Source of the DNA: Cliona cf. orientalis
Lineage: Eukaryota > Porifera > Demospongiae > Clionaida > Clionaidae
Length of the DNA stretch: 64,000 bases
Direction of reading: 5' to 3'
Assembly (NCBI GenBank): GCA_963930775.1
Contig: OZ005696.1
Span: 9,909,042-9,973,041 of the forward strand
The position numbers and the translations under genes are program-made. Shown here one piece after another: positions 1 to 10,456 of this stretch. The notes under the pieces were generated by a model, which worked only from the letters and a program-made list of their open reading frames with translations, was not told where the DNA came from and made no database searches. Every line of letters starts with the position of its first letter. The stretch's first letter is position 1.

Positions 1-3000
1 TGTCTGCAAGGCTTGTGAGGCTCTCAAGAAGTATGTGGAAATCTGTGAGTAGATCTACCACCCATCACAACATTGCGATGAGGTACTATTGTTAAAATTT
101 TTAGCTGAGGCCAACTGCATTGAAGTGCTTGAGCTGGGTTCCCTTCCTCGCCTTGTTAAACTGCTTTCCTCGGCAGAGAAGGTCATCCGTTCTTACACTG
201 TGATCTGTCTCGCTGCAATGGTCACGAACGGTAACATTGGCAATACAATAATAATTGCACATTTTGTGTTAATCTCCCTCTAATTGGTCATGTGATCACA
301 GGGACAGTCCGCCGTGCCTTGTATAAGTTAGACAGTATTCCTCCACTGCTGACTCTACTGGGCCCAGATGAAGAACTGGTAACGATAGAAAGAGCTTCAT
401 TCTCCCTCTCCCAATTAGCTGGTTAGTCCCTTAATTAGCACAAACAATAATTATTATTAATTTTGTACTAACAGTGGAGTACAGTTATAAGGTGCAGTTG
501 GAGAAGCACTCTGGCCATGCTCCACTGATTAAACTGCTGTCATCTCCCGATGCAGACATCCAGGTATAGAATGTGATTTTTGATCTTGACTACCCTTTAC
601 CATACCACCTTATCTGTAGAGGAACTGTGTTCAGACGCTATGTCTAATGGTGGAGCATTATCAGAGCAGGCCTGGTGTGCTGGAGGCAGACCCTGGACTC
701 CCCTCCATACTAGACCTACTCCAGTCTGAGTACGCCATCATTCAGGAGCTCACCCTCAAAACACTCCACTCCTGCTTGCACAATGGTAATGATATACATG
801 TACAGCTAGCATTGTCGGGAGGTTTGGATATGAAAGCTACTTTGGATGTTTGAATTATCAAATTTGTAGCATGCAAGGAATTAAAATAATATATAATTAT
901 TTATTCACTCTTTGTCTCTCCTCACCCCGCTTCCCTCTAGCCGAGTGTCGTCAATCTGTTGTCAATGGTGATGGGCTGGGCAAGCTTGTCTCATTTCTTG
1001 GTAACAAGGGCTGTTCTGATCTTCATGCGCTGGGTGTGTCCGTGCTGGCCCTCTGCCTTGACGATGCTGAGAGCATGGTGGCCCTGCAGAGCTCTGGCTG
1101 CCTGCAGCAACTCCTCAGCCACATCACTGACAGCAGCAGCCACGATATGAAGAGACACGCTGCCAATGCACTAGCCAAGGCTGCAAAGAACTGTAAGCCA
1201 ATCAAAAAATAAGCACCAATAATTATTGATGGAGATAATTAACCTAAGATAGTTTGCCAAGAATATGCTCCTCAATGTACAAAATTTCATAGACCAAATT
1301 TTAATTTTCTCCAGCAGAGTCAGGGAGTGAAATGAGTATCCATAATAATAATGTTATTATTATGTGTTTATATTTTCTGACATAGCCGTGAATCAGAAGA
1401 TCCTCCATGAGCAAGAGGCAGAGAAGACATTTCTTGATCTTCTCTCGTCTGAGGACAGTGGTGTAGTGGTATCGGGGTGTCTTGGTCTGACGTCCATGGC
1501 GTCACTGCACAGTAGCCGACAGCTGATTGGCTGCGAGGGTGGCCTGGCTAAGCTGCTGCAGTCCGCCCAGAGTGAGAGTGAGGAGGTCAGGGCTAACGCT
1601 GCTAGGACAATAGCTACTCTCATCAATGGAGCACCAGCAAACCAAAAGTTAGTCAATTGTCAATGTTGTAAATATCATAGAAAGAGTATGGGAAACATTA
1701 TGCCACTGATATGGAGATATTTTGTAAATGGCTGTGGCTGTGTTTGTGTGCGTGCAGGCATCTTTCAGATACTGATGGTGTTGAGGTGCTGGTTCAGCTG
1801 CTGACAGACTCCATGGCTGAGTGCAGGCAGTTCGCTGCTCAATCCATCACTAGCATGGCCACTGATGGTAAGAAATTCAGTCTTAAGCATGTACTCAATT
1901 GGACACCCCTCCCCCTTACATGTAACCTGCCCAATTACATGTAAGAGTCCCCCCTTACATTTGTAATTGTGAGGTTATAGCTGGTTACAGTAGGCTACGG
2001 TCTACTGTAACTTACTGTAATCTGCCCAATTACATGCATATAAGGGTCCTCCCTTACATTTGTAATTGTGCCCCCCCCCCACACACACACACACGTATAG
2101 AGTCCTATCGCTGTCAGTTTGAAACAGCTGGAGCAGTTACTAACCTGGTGCACTGTCTCAATTTTGCTGACTCATCAGTTCAAGCTAGTTCTGTAGAGGC
2201 TTTGGGCATGCTCTGTTTTAATGCATCCGCAAGACAACAGGTATTATAATAGTAATCTTCAAAATTAATACTGTAGATCGGAATATTTTCGCCGGTAAAA
2301 TATTTTGCTTGTAAATTTTTTGCGTAGTCTAAATTTCGTCACCTGACTTTAGCGACCAAAATTATATTACACAAAATATTAATTTTTGTTGGAAAAGATC
2401 ATCAACGAAAAAATTTTTAACGGCGAAAATTTCACGATCTACAGTATACGATCTCTCCTTTCCATCAAAATTTAATATAAAGTACACTTTATTGCATATA
2501 TTGTTGCAGTTCTCTAGTGTGGGTGGAGTCTCGTCTTTGCTCGGCCTCCTTCGCTCCTCCCACCAGAACGTTGTGTACAAGGCCACCTGGACCCTCTCTG
2601 TCTGTGCCAGGAGCACGGCCATCGCTGATGACATTTGCAAGGCAGGGTAAGTTTAAAAAACACTCCCCCAAAATTAGTATTAATTTTGATACCTTTCGTT
2701 GGCTACTTATGTCGCTGAGCAGAGGATTGGAGCTGGTTGAGCAGCTATCTGATGAGTCTACTGGGCATGCTCAGTCTGCAGCTGCCAAATCAGCACTAGT
2801 GAGGCTTCTGGACTCCAACCTCTCTGCCAAGTACTGGGTGACTGGGCATCTAGAACCATCGGATCTCATTAAGGACGTTGAATTCTTCGACGCTGGACCA
2901 GTGAGTCACTGGAAAATTCAAGTTTTGTATTAAAAATTTATTTCTTATAAGCATCCACTCACTGCAATATTTTGTGTATGATCTCTCTCTCACGTCATAG

Positions 3001-5243
3001 TGACACCACTGATATCAATTTTATAATATCTTGATTTTAGGGTCAGAGTAGCAGTCGTCCCTTCACTCCTCTCTCTGAGCTCATGAGCCGGCCATTGACC
3101 GGAAACCATCCCATCATAACAGTGAACCTTGTGGCCAAACCCCCTCCTCCCACGCCCCTGTCATCAGGAAACACTGACGAGGGGGGCAGTGTCGATGTAT
3201 CACAGTCCAGCAGCAATGTGCCAACTCGAACCAAATCAAGACAACAAGTCAGAGAGGGAAAAAAGTAAGTGCAGAAAATCAAAATAATGATGTATAAGAT
3301 TAGTCTCGTCCCCAGGCCACTCCCATGCGTGCAACATTGACAACATGGGAGTGGCCTGGGGACGAGGCTAGTATAAGATTTGATGACTATCACTAGTGCT
3401 GTGCATGAGTGGGTAACATTAAATTTCCTTAAAATCTATTATTTTTTAACTGACTGACTGTACTAGGGTTTTAGATTGTTTATGTTTCTTTAGGAAGGGT
3501 CGTCCTGAGAAAGAGTCTGGCTCTGACGTGAGCTCCCAGCAGCAGCACCAGCAGCAGCAGCAGGCTGGAGATGGGGAGCAGATCACGGGCAAGGCCAATC
3601 TTCCCGGGCTGCTGGAGCTGGACGCAGGGCTCTGGGCTCATATCTCACACACTCAGACCAACATACTACCACTCCCAGCACCGCATCAACAAGTACAAGA
3701 GATAGCAAAGTAAGAACAATCTCATCCATCGATAGATATTAGTGGAGCTTCACACATGCACATCATCATGATAATTATTATGAGTATTGGAATTCAATTT
3801 TACATTAATTTTAAGGTATGTTAGTGATGTTCTGGGTGGTGCTGTTGAGAGGAGTGGTCCCCTTGGATATGAGCTGCCTGCTGGATACATACAGCTGGAT
3901 CAGAAGAGCAACCTGGTGCCTCTAGGCCACATCAAGCTGGGGGCATTTCAACAAAGAACACTGCTATTCAAGGTAATAGGTGTGCTGAATATCTTACAAT
4001 AGTTACACAAGTTAGTAATCTACAGCACCAACATTACTAACTTTACCAACATTACCCTTGTCACTGCTATTGCCTACGGTGTTAACTTTACCAACTTTAC
4101 CATTGTCACTGCCGTCGCCTATGGCACCAAAATTACCTTTTTACCAATTTTACCAACTTTTCCAATGCTACCCTTATTGCTGCCATCGCCTACGGCACTA
4201 ATATTACTAACTTTACCAACTTTATCAGTACTACCCTTGTTGCTGCTGTTGCCTACGGCACTAATATTACTAACTTTACCAATTTTACCAACTTTACCAA
4301 TGCTACCCTTGTTGCTGCCGTCGCCTACGGCACTAATATTACTAACTTTACCAATTTTACCAACTTTACCAACTTTATCAGTGCTACCCTTGTTGCTGCC
4401 GTCGCCTACGGTACTAACATTATTAACTTTACCAATTTTACCAACTTTACCAACTTTATCAGTGCTACCCTTGTTGCTGCCGTCGCCTACGGTACTAACA
4501 TTATTAACTTGTCGCTGCTGTGGCCTACGGCACCAAAATTACTACTCCACCAATTTACCAACTTTGTAAAGTTAGTAATTTTGGTGCCGTAGGCGATGGC
4601 AGTGATAAGGGTAATGTTGGTAAAAGTTGGTAAAAAGGTAATTTGGTGCCGTAGGCGATGGCAGCGACAAGGGTAATGTTGATAAAGTTGGTAAAATTGG
4701 TAAAGTTAATAATATTAGTGCCATAGGCAATGACAGCGACAATGATAAAGTTGGTAAAGTTAGTAATGTTGGTGCCATAGGCGACAGCAGCGACAAGTTA
4801 GTAAACTTAGTGCCGTAGGCAACAGCAGTGACAAGGGTAATGTTGGTAAAGTTGGTATAGTTAGTAATGTTGGTGCTGTAGACCACAGCAGTGGCAAGGA
4901 TAATGGTGGTAAAGTTAGTAATGTAAATTACTAACTTCTTGTGTGCGTGCTGAACATTGTCTAAATCATAATTTTTCTGGCATCATTGCAGGTGCTATGT
5001 GACCAAGTGGGTGTGGCTTGTTCATTAGAGCGAGGAGAGTATGGTCGTCACTGGAATAAGGTGTGGTTGGCCCCACCCACTAGCTCTGCGGAGGCTGGGG
5101 AGGTCAGTCCGAGAGAGAATGCTGACTCATCACCTCCTCCTCCTCCAGTGACGTCAGTGTATGTTGTTGATGTGATGTTTGAGCCTGGCTCCTTGCTACC
5201 AGCCCACGCACCATCAGCACATGCTTACCAACACTTGACTTAA
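1..5243 (+). CDS. ARMC3: ARMC3-like armadillo-repeat protein with C-terminal EDR1-like domain (5' end outside window)
   Basis: Tandem armadillo repeats are followed by a low-complexity linker and a C-terminal EDR1-like domain, the layout of ARMC3, a protein linked to cilia and spermatogenesis in other animals. Exons read by hand: 1-43, 105-230, 302-421, 475-563, 620-785, 941-1192, 1386-1647, 1758-1867, 2101-2240, 2510-2646, 2723-2900, 3041-3264, 3494-3709, 3816-3972, 4992-5243, with stop TAA at 5241. ARM helices occupy roughly 105-2900. A Gln-rich stretch lies near 3538-3563. The EDR1-like part starts with LPGLLELDAGLWAHI and ends VYVVDVMFEPGSLLP. The last intron (3973-4991) holds a large inverted minisatellite, and the intron at 2241-2509 holds a miniature element. 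The start codon is upstream of the window. The family call is confident; some exon edges may be off by a few bases. Confidence 0.88.
2271..2444. mobile_element. MITE, TA-flanked, family 'CYGTARAT' copy 1
   Basis: A 174-bp element in an ARMC3 intron. Its imperfect terminal inverted repeats begin CTGTAGATCG at both ends, and TA dinucleotides at 2269-2270 and 2445-2446 flank it. It is AT-rich with no coding capacity. Copies of the same family lie at 13346-13531, 18137-18339 and 42269-42439. Confidence 0.7.
3301..3370. mobile_element. Foldback element 'TAGCCTCGTCCCCAGGC', short hairpin copy
   Basis: A 70-bp near-perfect inverted repeat inside an ARMC3 intron. The left arm begins TAGTCTCGTCCCCAGGCC and the right arm ends GGCCTGGGGACGAGGCTA, with a loop of about 17 bp. 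The same termini recur at 17092-17173, 46007, 54700-55276 and 55485-55786, so this is a dispersed family rather than a local hairpin. Confidence 0.7.
4028..4935. repeat. Inverted minisatellite in last ARMC3 intron
   Basis: Degenerate units built on ACCAACTTTACCAA and a CTACGGCAC-type block fill 4028-4565 on the plus strand. The reverse complement of the same units (TTGGTAAAGTTGGT and GTGCCGTAGGCGATGGCAG) fills 4566-4935. Orientation flips at the small palindrome ACTTTGTAAAGT. Long open frames on both strands are by-products of the repeat. Confidence 0.85.
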
Positions 5244-5245
5244 CC

Positions 5246-5260
5246 AAATAAATAAATAAA
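5246..5260 (+). promoter_or_regulatory. Poly(A) signal cluster of ARMC3
   Basis: Overlapping AATAAA hexamers begin 3 bp after the ARMC3 stop. The convergent C1orf50 stop is only about 145 bp away, so the two 3' ends probably share or overlap termination sequence. Confidence 0.6.
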
Positions 5261-5388
5261 CAACTGGCGCATTGTAATAATATTATCACAGCAATTGTGA
5301 ATATCATCAAAATTATATAATAATATATAGCTATAAATATTATAGAATGCATATTGTCCGTCTGGGGATGCTATGTTGTGAATAGTGA

Positions 5389-6382
5389 TCAAGTTCTCCT
5401 GGCAGGTCTTGCGATGATTGCTCTATCGATGGCCTTAATGTCTTTATCTCTCGCCTCAATCTTATCGTATGGAGTCCATGAATGGTCGTGCTCTAGTCTG
5501 TAAGAGCCAAGGAACTTGTGGGGACACGCCCCTCCCCACTCCCTCGGGGAGAGCATTGAGAAGTAAGGTGTGCCATTGGAGCGTTCGTAGAGATGGTAGA
5601 TGGTCCCTGGCACTTTAGTGAAGTTACAGGCGGCATGGTGGAGCTGGCTATCACGCTTGGCAGTGGCTAGGATGCCATGAGCCTGAGGGGAGACAGAAAA
5701 TTAGATATTGAACAGAATTATGAGATGTGGTGGTAATGAAGAATTAATTTTACGGATAAGAGTGTACAAAGACCACTATACTATACCTGTTGTTGTAGGA
5801 ATCTAATTTGGTCGACAATGACCTGGAGCTTGCCTCCGGTAGTGGCTCGTAAGAACTTGTCCGCCTGTTGCACAGTGTGTGCTAGCTCCACCAGGTCCAT
5901 GGGATCGTTATGGCGACGCACAGCGCGAGGATCTACCAGCTCTCCACTGATTGACTCATCATCAGGAACAGTAGTAGCACCAGCGCCTATTAGTGAGGGG
6001 TACATAATAGTATTAATTATTATTATGATTATAAGATGTAAGGGGGGAGGCTCACATAATTATTATAATTACAAAAAATTAGATATATTAAAGGGGAGAC
6101 TAATGTGTAAGTGAGACTTACATAATATAATTACATTAGATATAAGAGGGGAGACTTACATAGGAGGAACACGACACAATTACAACCACATGAATAATAA
6201 TAATATGATGGTATGTGGCATACACACAACTAGTGCATACACAGACCTAGTAGAATGGCTCCAGCATCACTACTGCTGAGAGACGGAGAGGTGACCATGG
6301 CTAAAACTAGCTCCGCGTCATCTCCATCTCCTCCTGCCCCCTCCAGCTCCATCGGCACCTGCTTCTCATCTTTACTAGCCAT
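5389..6382 (-). CDS. C1orf50: C1orf50 homologue (DUF2452 family)
   Basis: Three exons (6247-6382, 5787-5986, 5389-5682) join to 209 codons; human C1orf50 is about 200 residues. Diagnostic stretches are MDLVELAHTVQQADKFLRA, then a helix QVIVDQIRFLQQQAHGIL, then GTIYHLYERSNGTPYFSML and SPREWGGACPHKFLGSYRL, near the C-terminus WTPYDKIEARD. The molecular function of the family is not established. I chose the start at 6382 because it opens MASKDEK and an alternative upstream Met would run into the promoter shared with the AGTRAP-like gene. The first exon's donor (GTCTGT) is weak but fits the phase. The gene converges with ARMC3 and diverges from the AGTRAP-like gene. Confidence 0.88.
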
Positions 6383-6494
6383 CACGATCACTTGTTCTGA
6401 ATAATGCGCACCATAGGTGGGTGGGGGTTGTTTTAACACGCACCTAAGGTAGGCCGGAGTTCGATCATCGATACCTGGCCTGAACTTTTCAGTG
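6383..6494. promoter_or_regulatory. Shared promoter between C1orf50 (-) and AGTRAP-like A (+)
   Basis: Only 112 bp separate the two divergent start codons, so this stretch must hold both 5' UTRs and any core promoter. I see no TATA box. Confidence 0.55.
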
Positions 6495-7456
6495 ATGCCT
6501 GGAGTTGAAGCTGTCCTACAGCGGCTATTGCCGATCGTGCCTCTCCTGGTAAAAAATGAGATATTACTTTTATCGTTTTGAGAGATCTATAATGATTGGT
6601 ACCGGTGCAGGTATCCTTGGGGGTGCACTTCGTTCTCGTCAGCTTGTAAGTATTAAAATTCATATTAAATACGAATTGAACGCGGCAGTGTTTTTAAAGG
6701 AATTTGATTTTCTCAGCTACCTTTTGTATGGGGAGTGGTTGCCGGCCTTCACGTTCTCTCATACCATCTTGTTTCTTGTTGGTCTTTGGGCGTTGGTTGA
6801 TAAGGAGTCCTTGGAGGCTGTTGTGTCGGTGAGTTTGCACTGATCCTCTTCATTATTTAGAGATACTCCTATCAGTACATAGTGGTTGTGGCGTTCACAA
6901 TACTATTGGACATTGTTCAGCTAGGCCTGTTCTTTCCTGATCAGCAGAGAGATAATGGCCGTGGTGACTGTAAGTTCCAAAATGTGTGGTACATTACAGT
7001 AGATAATAATGATATTTCTTGTGCAGCCGAAGGTGCTCGTATTTGGCAATTCTCTGCTGCGTATCCTCATAATAATTCTACTCTCCCCGATATATTGAAT
7101 ATTATGCTATCATGACATGACTCAATAATTTTATTAATTTCCTTGACAATATGCTCACAGTTGTGCGATAATGAACCTGCTATTCAAGGTGACTTGACAA
7201 CAGTGTCACTATTAATTTTATGTCGATACCTAATAATGTAATCATTGTCTGTTTTCAGCCGCTGTCAATTGCTCTTGCTAGCTTGGTGCTGTACATTCGT
7301 GCTGGAGGCAGCCTGGGCAGTCTCGGTCAGTATACCTACTATCCAATCTTACCATGACATTTCTTTGCATGTTGTGCAGGTTCTCTTGGTGGTGGAGGGT
7401 CACGTGACTCATACTCCACAGTACATGGTTCAAATGAACAGCCGCCTCAGCAGTAG
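6495..7456 (+). CDS. AGTRAP: AGTRAP-like multi-pass membrane protein, copy A
   Basis: Eight small exons (6495-6548, 6611-6645, 6717-6828, 6876-6969, 7027-7060, 7161-7188, 7259-7325, 7380-7456) total 501 nt and encode 166 residues, close to vertebrate AGTRAP. Family-like segments are FSHTILFLVGLWALVDKESL, VVVAFTILLDIVQLGLFF and IALASLVLYIRAGGSLGSL. Hydrophobic segments predict three or four membrane helices. AGTRAP binds the angiotensin II type 1 receptor tail and promotes its internalisation in vertebrates; a sponge role would be inference. Exon 2 (35 nt) is easily missed: it encodes VSLGVHFVLVSF after the acceptor at 6609-6610. Exon phases match copy B exactly. Confidence 0.85.
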
Positions 7457-7745
7457 AGATCAATAACAATGCATAACTTATACTTTACATTACTCTTCAC
7501 CTTTCCCCGCACTAGCCCTAGTTTTGTGTGAATGCTTTTCAGTAACCAATAATTAGAAATGCTCTGTTTGCTTAGCTAATGGAACTTTTGAGTGCGCGCA
7601 GCGGCGGCGATTTTTGTTAACGATAATAATTAGCGATCGATAATTAATCGTAAACTGATTTATCACATGACCTGTGCATGAGATCCCACCCCTCTGTATC
7701 GTACGGAAAGGTAGCTGGCTATCGTGATCAGGCTGCTCGTTCGCT

Positions 7746-8678
7746 ATGGCTGGAAATATTGAGGCCGTTGTTGAGAGGCTGTTGCCGATCCTCCCCCTCC
7801 TGGTGAGCCACTCACTCTCAGAATGAACATGCTAAGTTTGACAATGTCCCTGCATGTAGATCTCCATGGCTGTTCACTTTGTCCTGGTATCCTTGTGAGT
7901 GATAATCTGTGCAATGCAGCCACTGTATGCATGAATATCTCTCTTCTTCTAGCTACATGTTGTCTCCATGGCTGCCTGCATACGAGTTCTCTCATTTGAT
8001 TTTGTTTCTTGTTGGTCTTTGGGCTCTTCTTGATCGAGAGTCACTGGAGGCTGTTATATCGGTGAGTCTGCACTTGATTAATCTCACGTCAGTGGTTTAG
8101 ATTCTGCTTGATCCATGCAGTACATTGTGGTGCTGGCTTTCACCATCTTGCTGGACATTATTCAACTGGGGCTGTACTTCCGTGATAATCAGGATAGGAA
8201 TGGCAGTGGAAGCAGTGAGTTGCTGCCTCAGTGTGTGCATTAAAAGCTGATTATACCCTCTCTGCCTTTACAGCTCAAGCCCAGCGTACTTGGCAGTTTT
8301 CTGCAGCGTATCCTCATTATTGTCTTATGTATGCATGTTTCAAATACTGATAGACTCAACACTTTCCCTTAACACTGTGCTGAAGATGTGTCATTATGAA
8401 CTTACTGTTCAAGGTAAGATCGTCAATACAGCAAACTGCCTACCTATAGTAACTGTTTCCCCACTGTGTGTATATAGCCCCTCTCTATTGCTCTGGTGTG
8501 CATTGTGGCGTATGTCCGTGCTGGTGGAAGTTTAGGAAGTCTAGGTGAGTCCCTCAACCTAATTGCAACCTCACCAAATGGTTCTGTTGTGAGATTGATC
8601 TGTTGCTCTACAGGGAAAATTGGTCGTCCACGTGAGGAGTACAATTCAGTGGACGGAGGAAATGGAGAGTCACAGTAG
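7746..8678 (+). CDS. AGTRAP: AGTRAP-like multi-pass membrane protein, copy B
   Basis: Eight exons (7746-7802, 7860-7894, 7953-8061, 8121-8214, 8274-8307, 8386-8413, 8478-8544, 8614-8678) total 489 nt and encode 162 residues. The protein opens MAGNIEAVVERLLPILPLL, then ISMAVHFVLVSF, FSHLILFLVGLWALLDRESL, VVLAFTILLDIIQLGLYF and IALVCIVAYVRAGGSLGSL, ending in a short hydrophilic tail. Internal exons 2, 4, 5, 6 and 7 have the same length as in copy A, so the pair arose by tandem duplication of the whole gene. The AGTRAP assignment rests on the helix pattern and on the TILLDI-type and RAGGSL-type motifs. The 293 bp to the M6PR stop hold only 3' UTR-like sequence. Confidence 0.86.
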
Positions 8679-8971
8679 AGAATTATTTTCTTTTTACTGA
8701 ACTCTTTGTTTTCACCAATGCATTATTTTTATGCTTTTTGTGTGTGCCTTGAACTAACACTATAACCTGCAATAGCAATTTGTCTAGTGGCTCTATGTAT
8801 AATTATACACACTTAAATCATGTTGTTTTAAATCAGCATGTGACGATAAATTATTATTGAACTCAGAACACACTTGTTGTGATAACACTATATAGGCTGA
8901 GATGTACAGTGGAGGTAATGTACATCATAGAATATAGTCACATGACTGTGATGTGGTGGGTGTGGCCTAGA

Positions 8972-10205
8972 TCACATGGGGAGGAGATTGTCGTCTTTCT
9001 CGTCCTCTGAGTCTGTCTCTGCTCCAAACGTTGGCTCCTTCTAAACAGCAGGGGAGGGGGGGGGGATCGGTTAATGGACAGTCAGTGCACAGTGGTCACA
9101 TGACTCACATATTCAACGATTCTTCTGAGCTTTGATCTACACACCAGGTCACAGCCATCCTGCAGATAATTATACAACCCCCAACATAATACATGCTCGG
9201 TAGACGCTGAGCCGACTCACAGCTTCCAGATTTCCAAACTCTCTGTACCATCCGATGAGGGGAACCTGCTCCCAGCCTTTAGCTCCGACCAAGAAACGCT
9301 TATAGAGAAGACCCAGAACCATGCCCACCACCCAAGACACAATCAGACATGCAGCTCTATACATGGTGTATAAGACACAGAGTACCATTTATGTACAAGA
9401 GTTAGGAGTATTATAGTAGGGGGAATAGAATGGCCGTGTATGGGGAACAATATTGTGTGATTGTGCTCACATGATGCAGATGATGTCGCCAGGAGAGAGC
9501 TGGTAGCCACACACCGCACGACCAACAATGTTGAAGAGATAGTAGCAGACCTGATCGACATTATTCTCCTCAAGAAACTCCACTTTGCCCTGTGTGAGAG
9601 CGAGATCCACATCAACACAATGAGGAGAACTGTAAGGACAGAACATCGTACCTTGCCATTGATGTTAGGATCACAGAGAAAGGCAAGCCGTGTCATACGA
9701 GAACGCTTATCACAATGGCTGGTATAGTTATCACCGCCAGTGTACGTCAGCTCAATCCACACCCCATCTCGACCTAAATTCACATAACATTTAATATGAA
9801 TATACGCACTATTATCATCATAATAGTTAAAAAAAATTGGCTTACTTCTTGCGATCTGTGCTGTGTTGACCTTGCCAGCACAGCGTGCCCTATGGTCCCC
9901 CTCCACCTCATACTGCATCACGGCACAGTCAGGATGGTCATCATCAACATCCACACACACACCAATACGATACTTGTACTCATCTTTTGACTCATGTACT
10001 GCATTGAATTCCTGGCTGCATGTGGACACGTCTCATTAAGCATTTATACGTTCGTAGGATAAGTGGCTTACACATAGCCGACATAGGCACTCATGTGAGC
10101 GTCGAGCTTGGTCAATCTCTGGCGACAGTCTTCGTTGACAGTAGAGCAAACGCACACACCGCAGATAGAGGCGACCAAAGCAACCAAGACTATCAATCGC
10201 GACAT
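8972..10205 (-). CDS. M6PR: Cation-dependent mannose-6-phosphate receptor
   Basis: Seven exons (10072-10205, 9846-10015, 9652-9773, 9471-9589, 9221-9356, 9109-9159, 8972-9040) total 801 nt and encode 266 residues, against 277 in human. Residues 1-20 form a signal peptide (MSRLIVLVALVASICGVCVC). The lumenal P-type lectin domain has paired cysteines and the run RSRMTRLAFLCD. One transmembrane helix (LIVSWVVGMVLGLLY) follows, then a cytosolic tail with GAKGWEQVPLIGWYREFGN and DGCDLVCRSK. The C-terminus DSEDEKDDNLLPM is the acidic-cluster dileucine signal bound by GGA/AP-1 adaptors in this family. The role is sorting lysosomal hydrolases from the trans-Golgi to endosomes. Family-specific tail motifs make the call very secure. 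Confidence 0.95.
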
Positions 10206-10456
10206 TTTCAGAATACAGAGATCAACGGCTTGGCTGATCGGTAAACTGCTTTCAGTTGACGTGGTGCTCTCTTGCTAGGATTCTCAAGTCACATGACCGT
10301 ATAAACGACCTTTCAACCATGATACTAGCATATTGCGTACAAATAGTGGTGTCGACCCATACCAAATTATAAAAGAAAAAACTGCAGCTATAACACAAAA
10401 CTCAATAGTGCTGTAGAGAGAGGGTGGTGGTGGATGTGAGCTATACTATAAAACAG
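10206..10456. other. Intergenic spacer between M6PR start and NCAPD2 stop
   Basis: About 250 bp between two minus-strand genes. It must hold the M6PR promoter and the NCAPD2 3' UTR. I see no further gene. Confidence 0.5.

Noticed and set aside
4165-4886. Long Leu/Pro/Thr-rich frames on both strands
   Set aside because: They lie wholly in the inverted minisatellite of an ARMC3 intron and mirror one another.
6556-6843. Plus-strand frame starting MRYYFYRF as the AGTRAP-A start
   Set aside because: It retains intron sequence. The ATG at 6495 plus the 35-nt exon 6611-6645 reproduces the copy B exon phases and the first membrane helix.
9343-10029. Single 228-codon minus-strand frame as one exon of M6PR
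   Set aside because: It reads through introns at 9774-9845 and 9590-9651. Only the spliced chain gives the lectin domain, helix and dileucine tail in frame.
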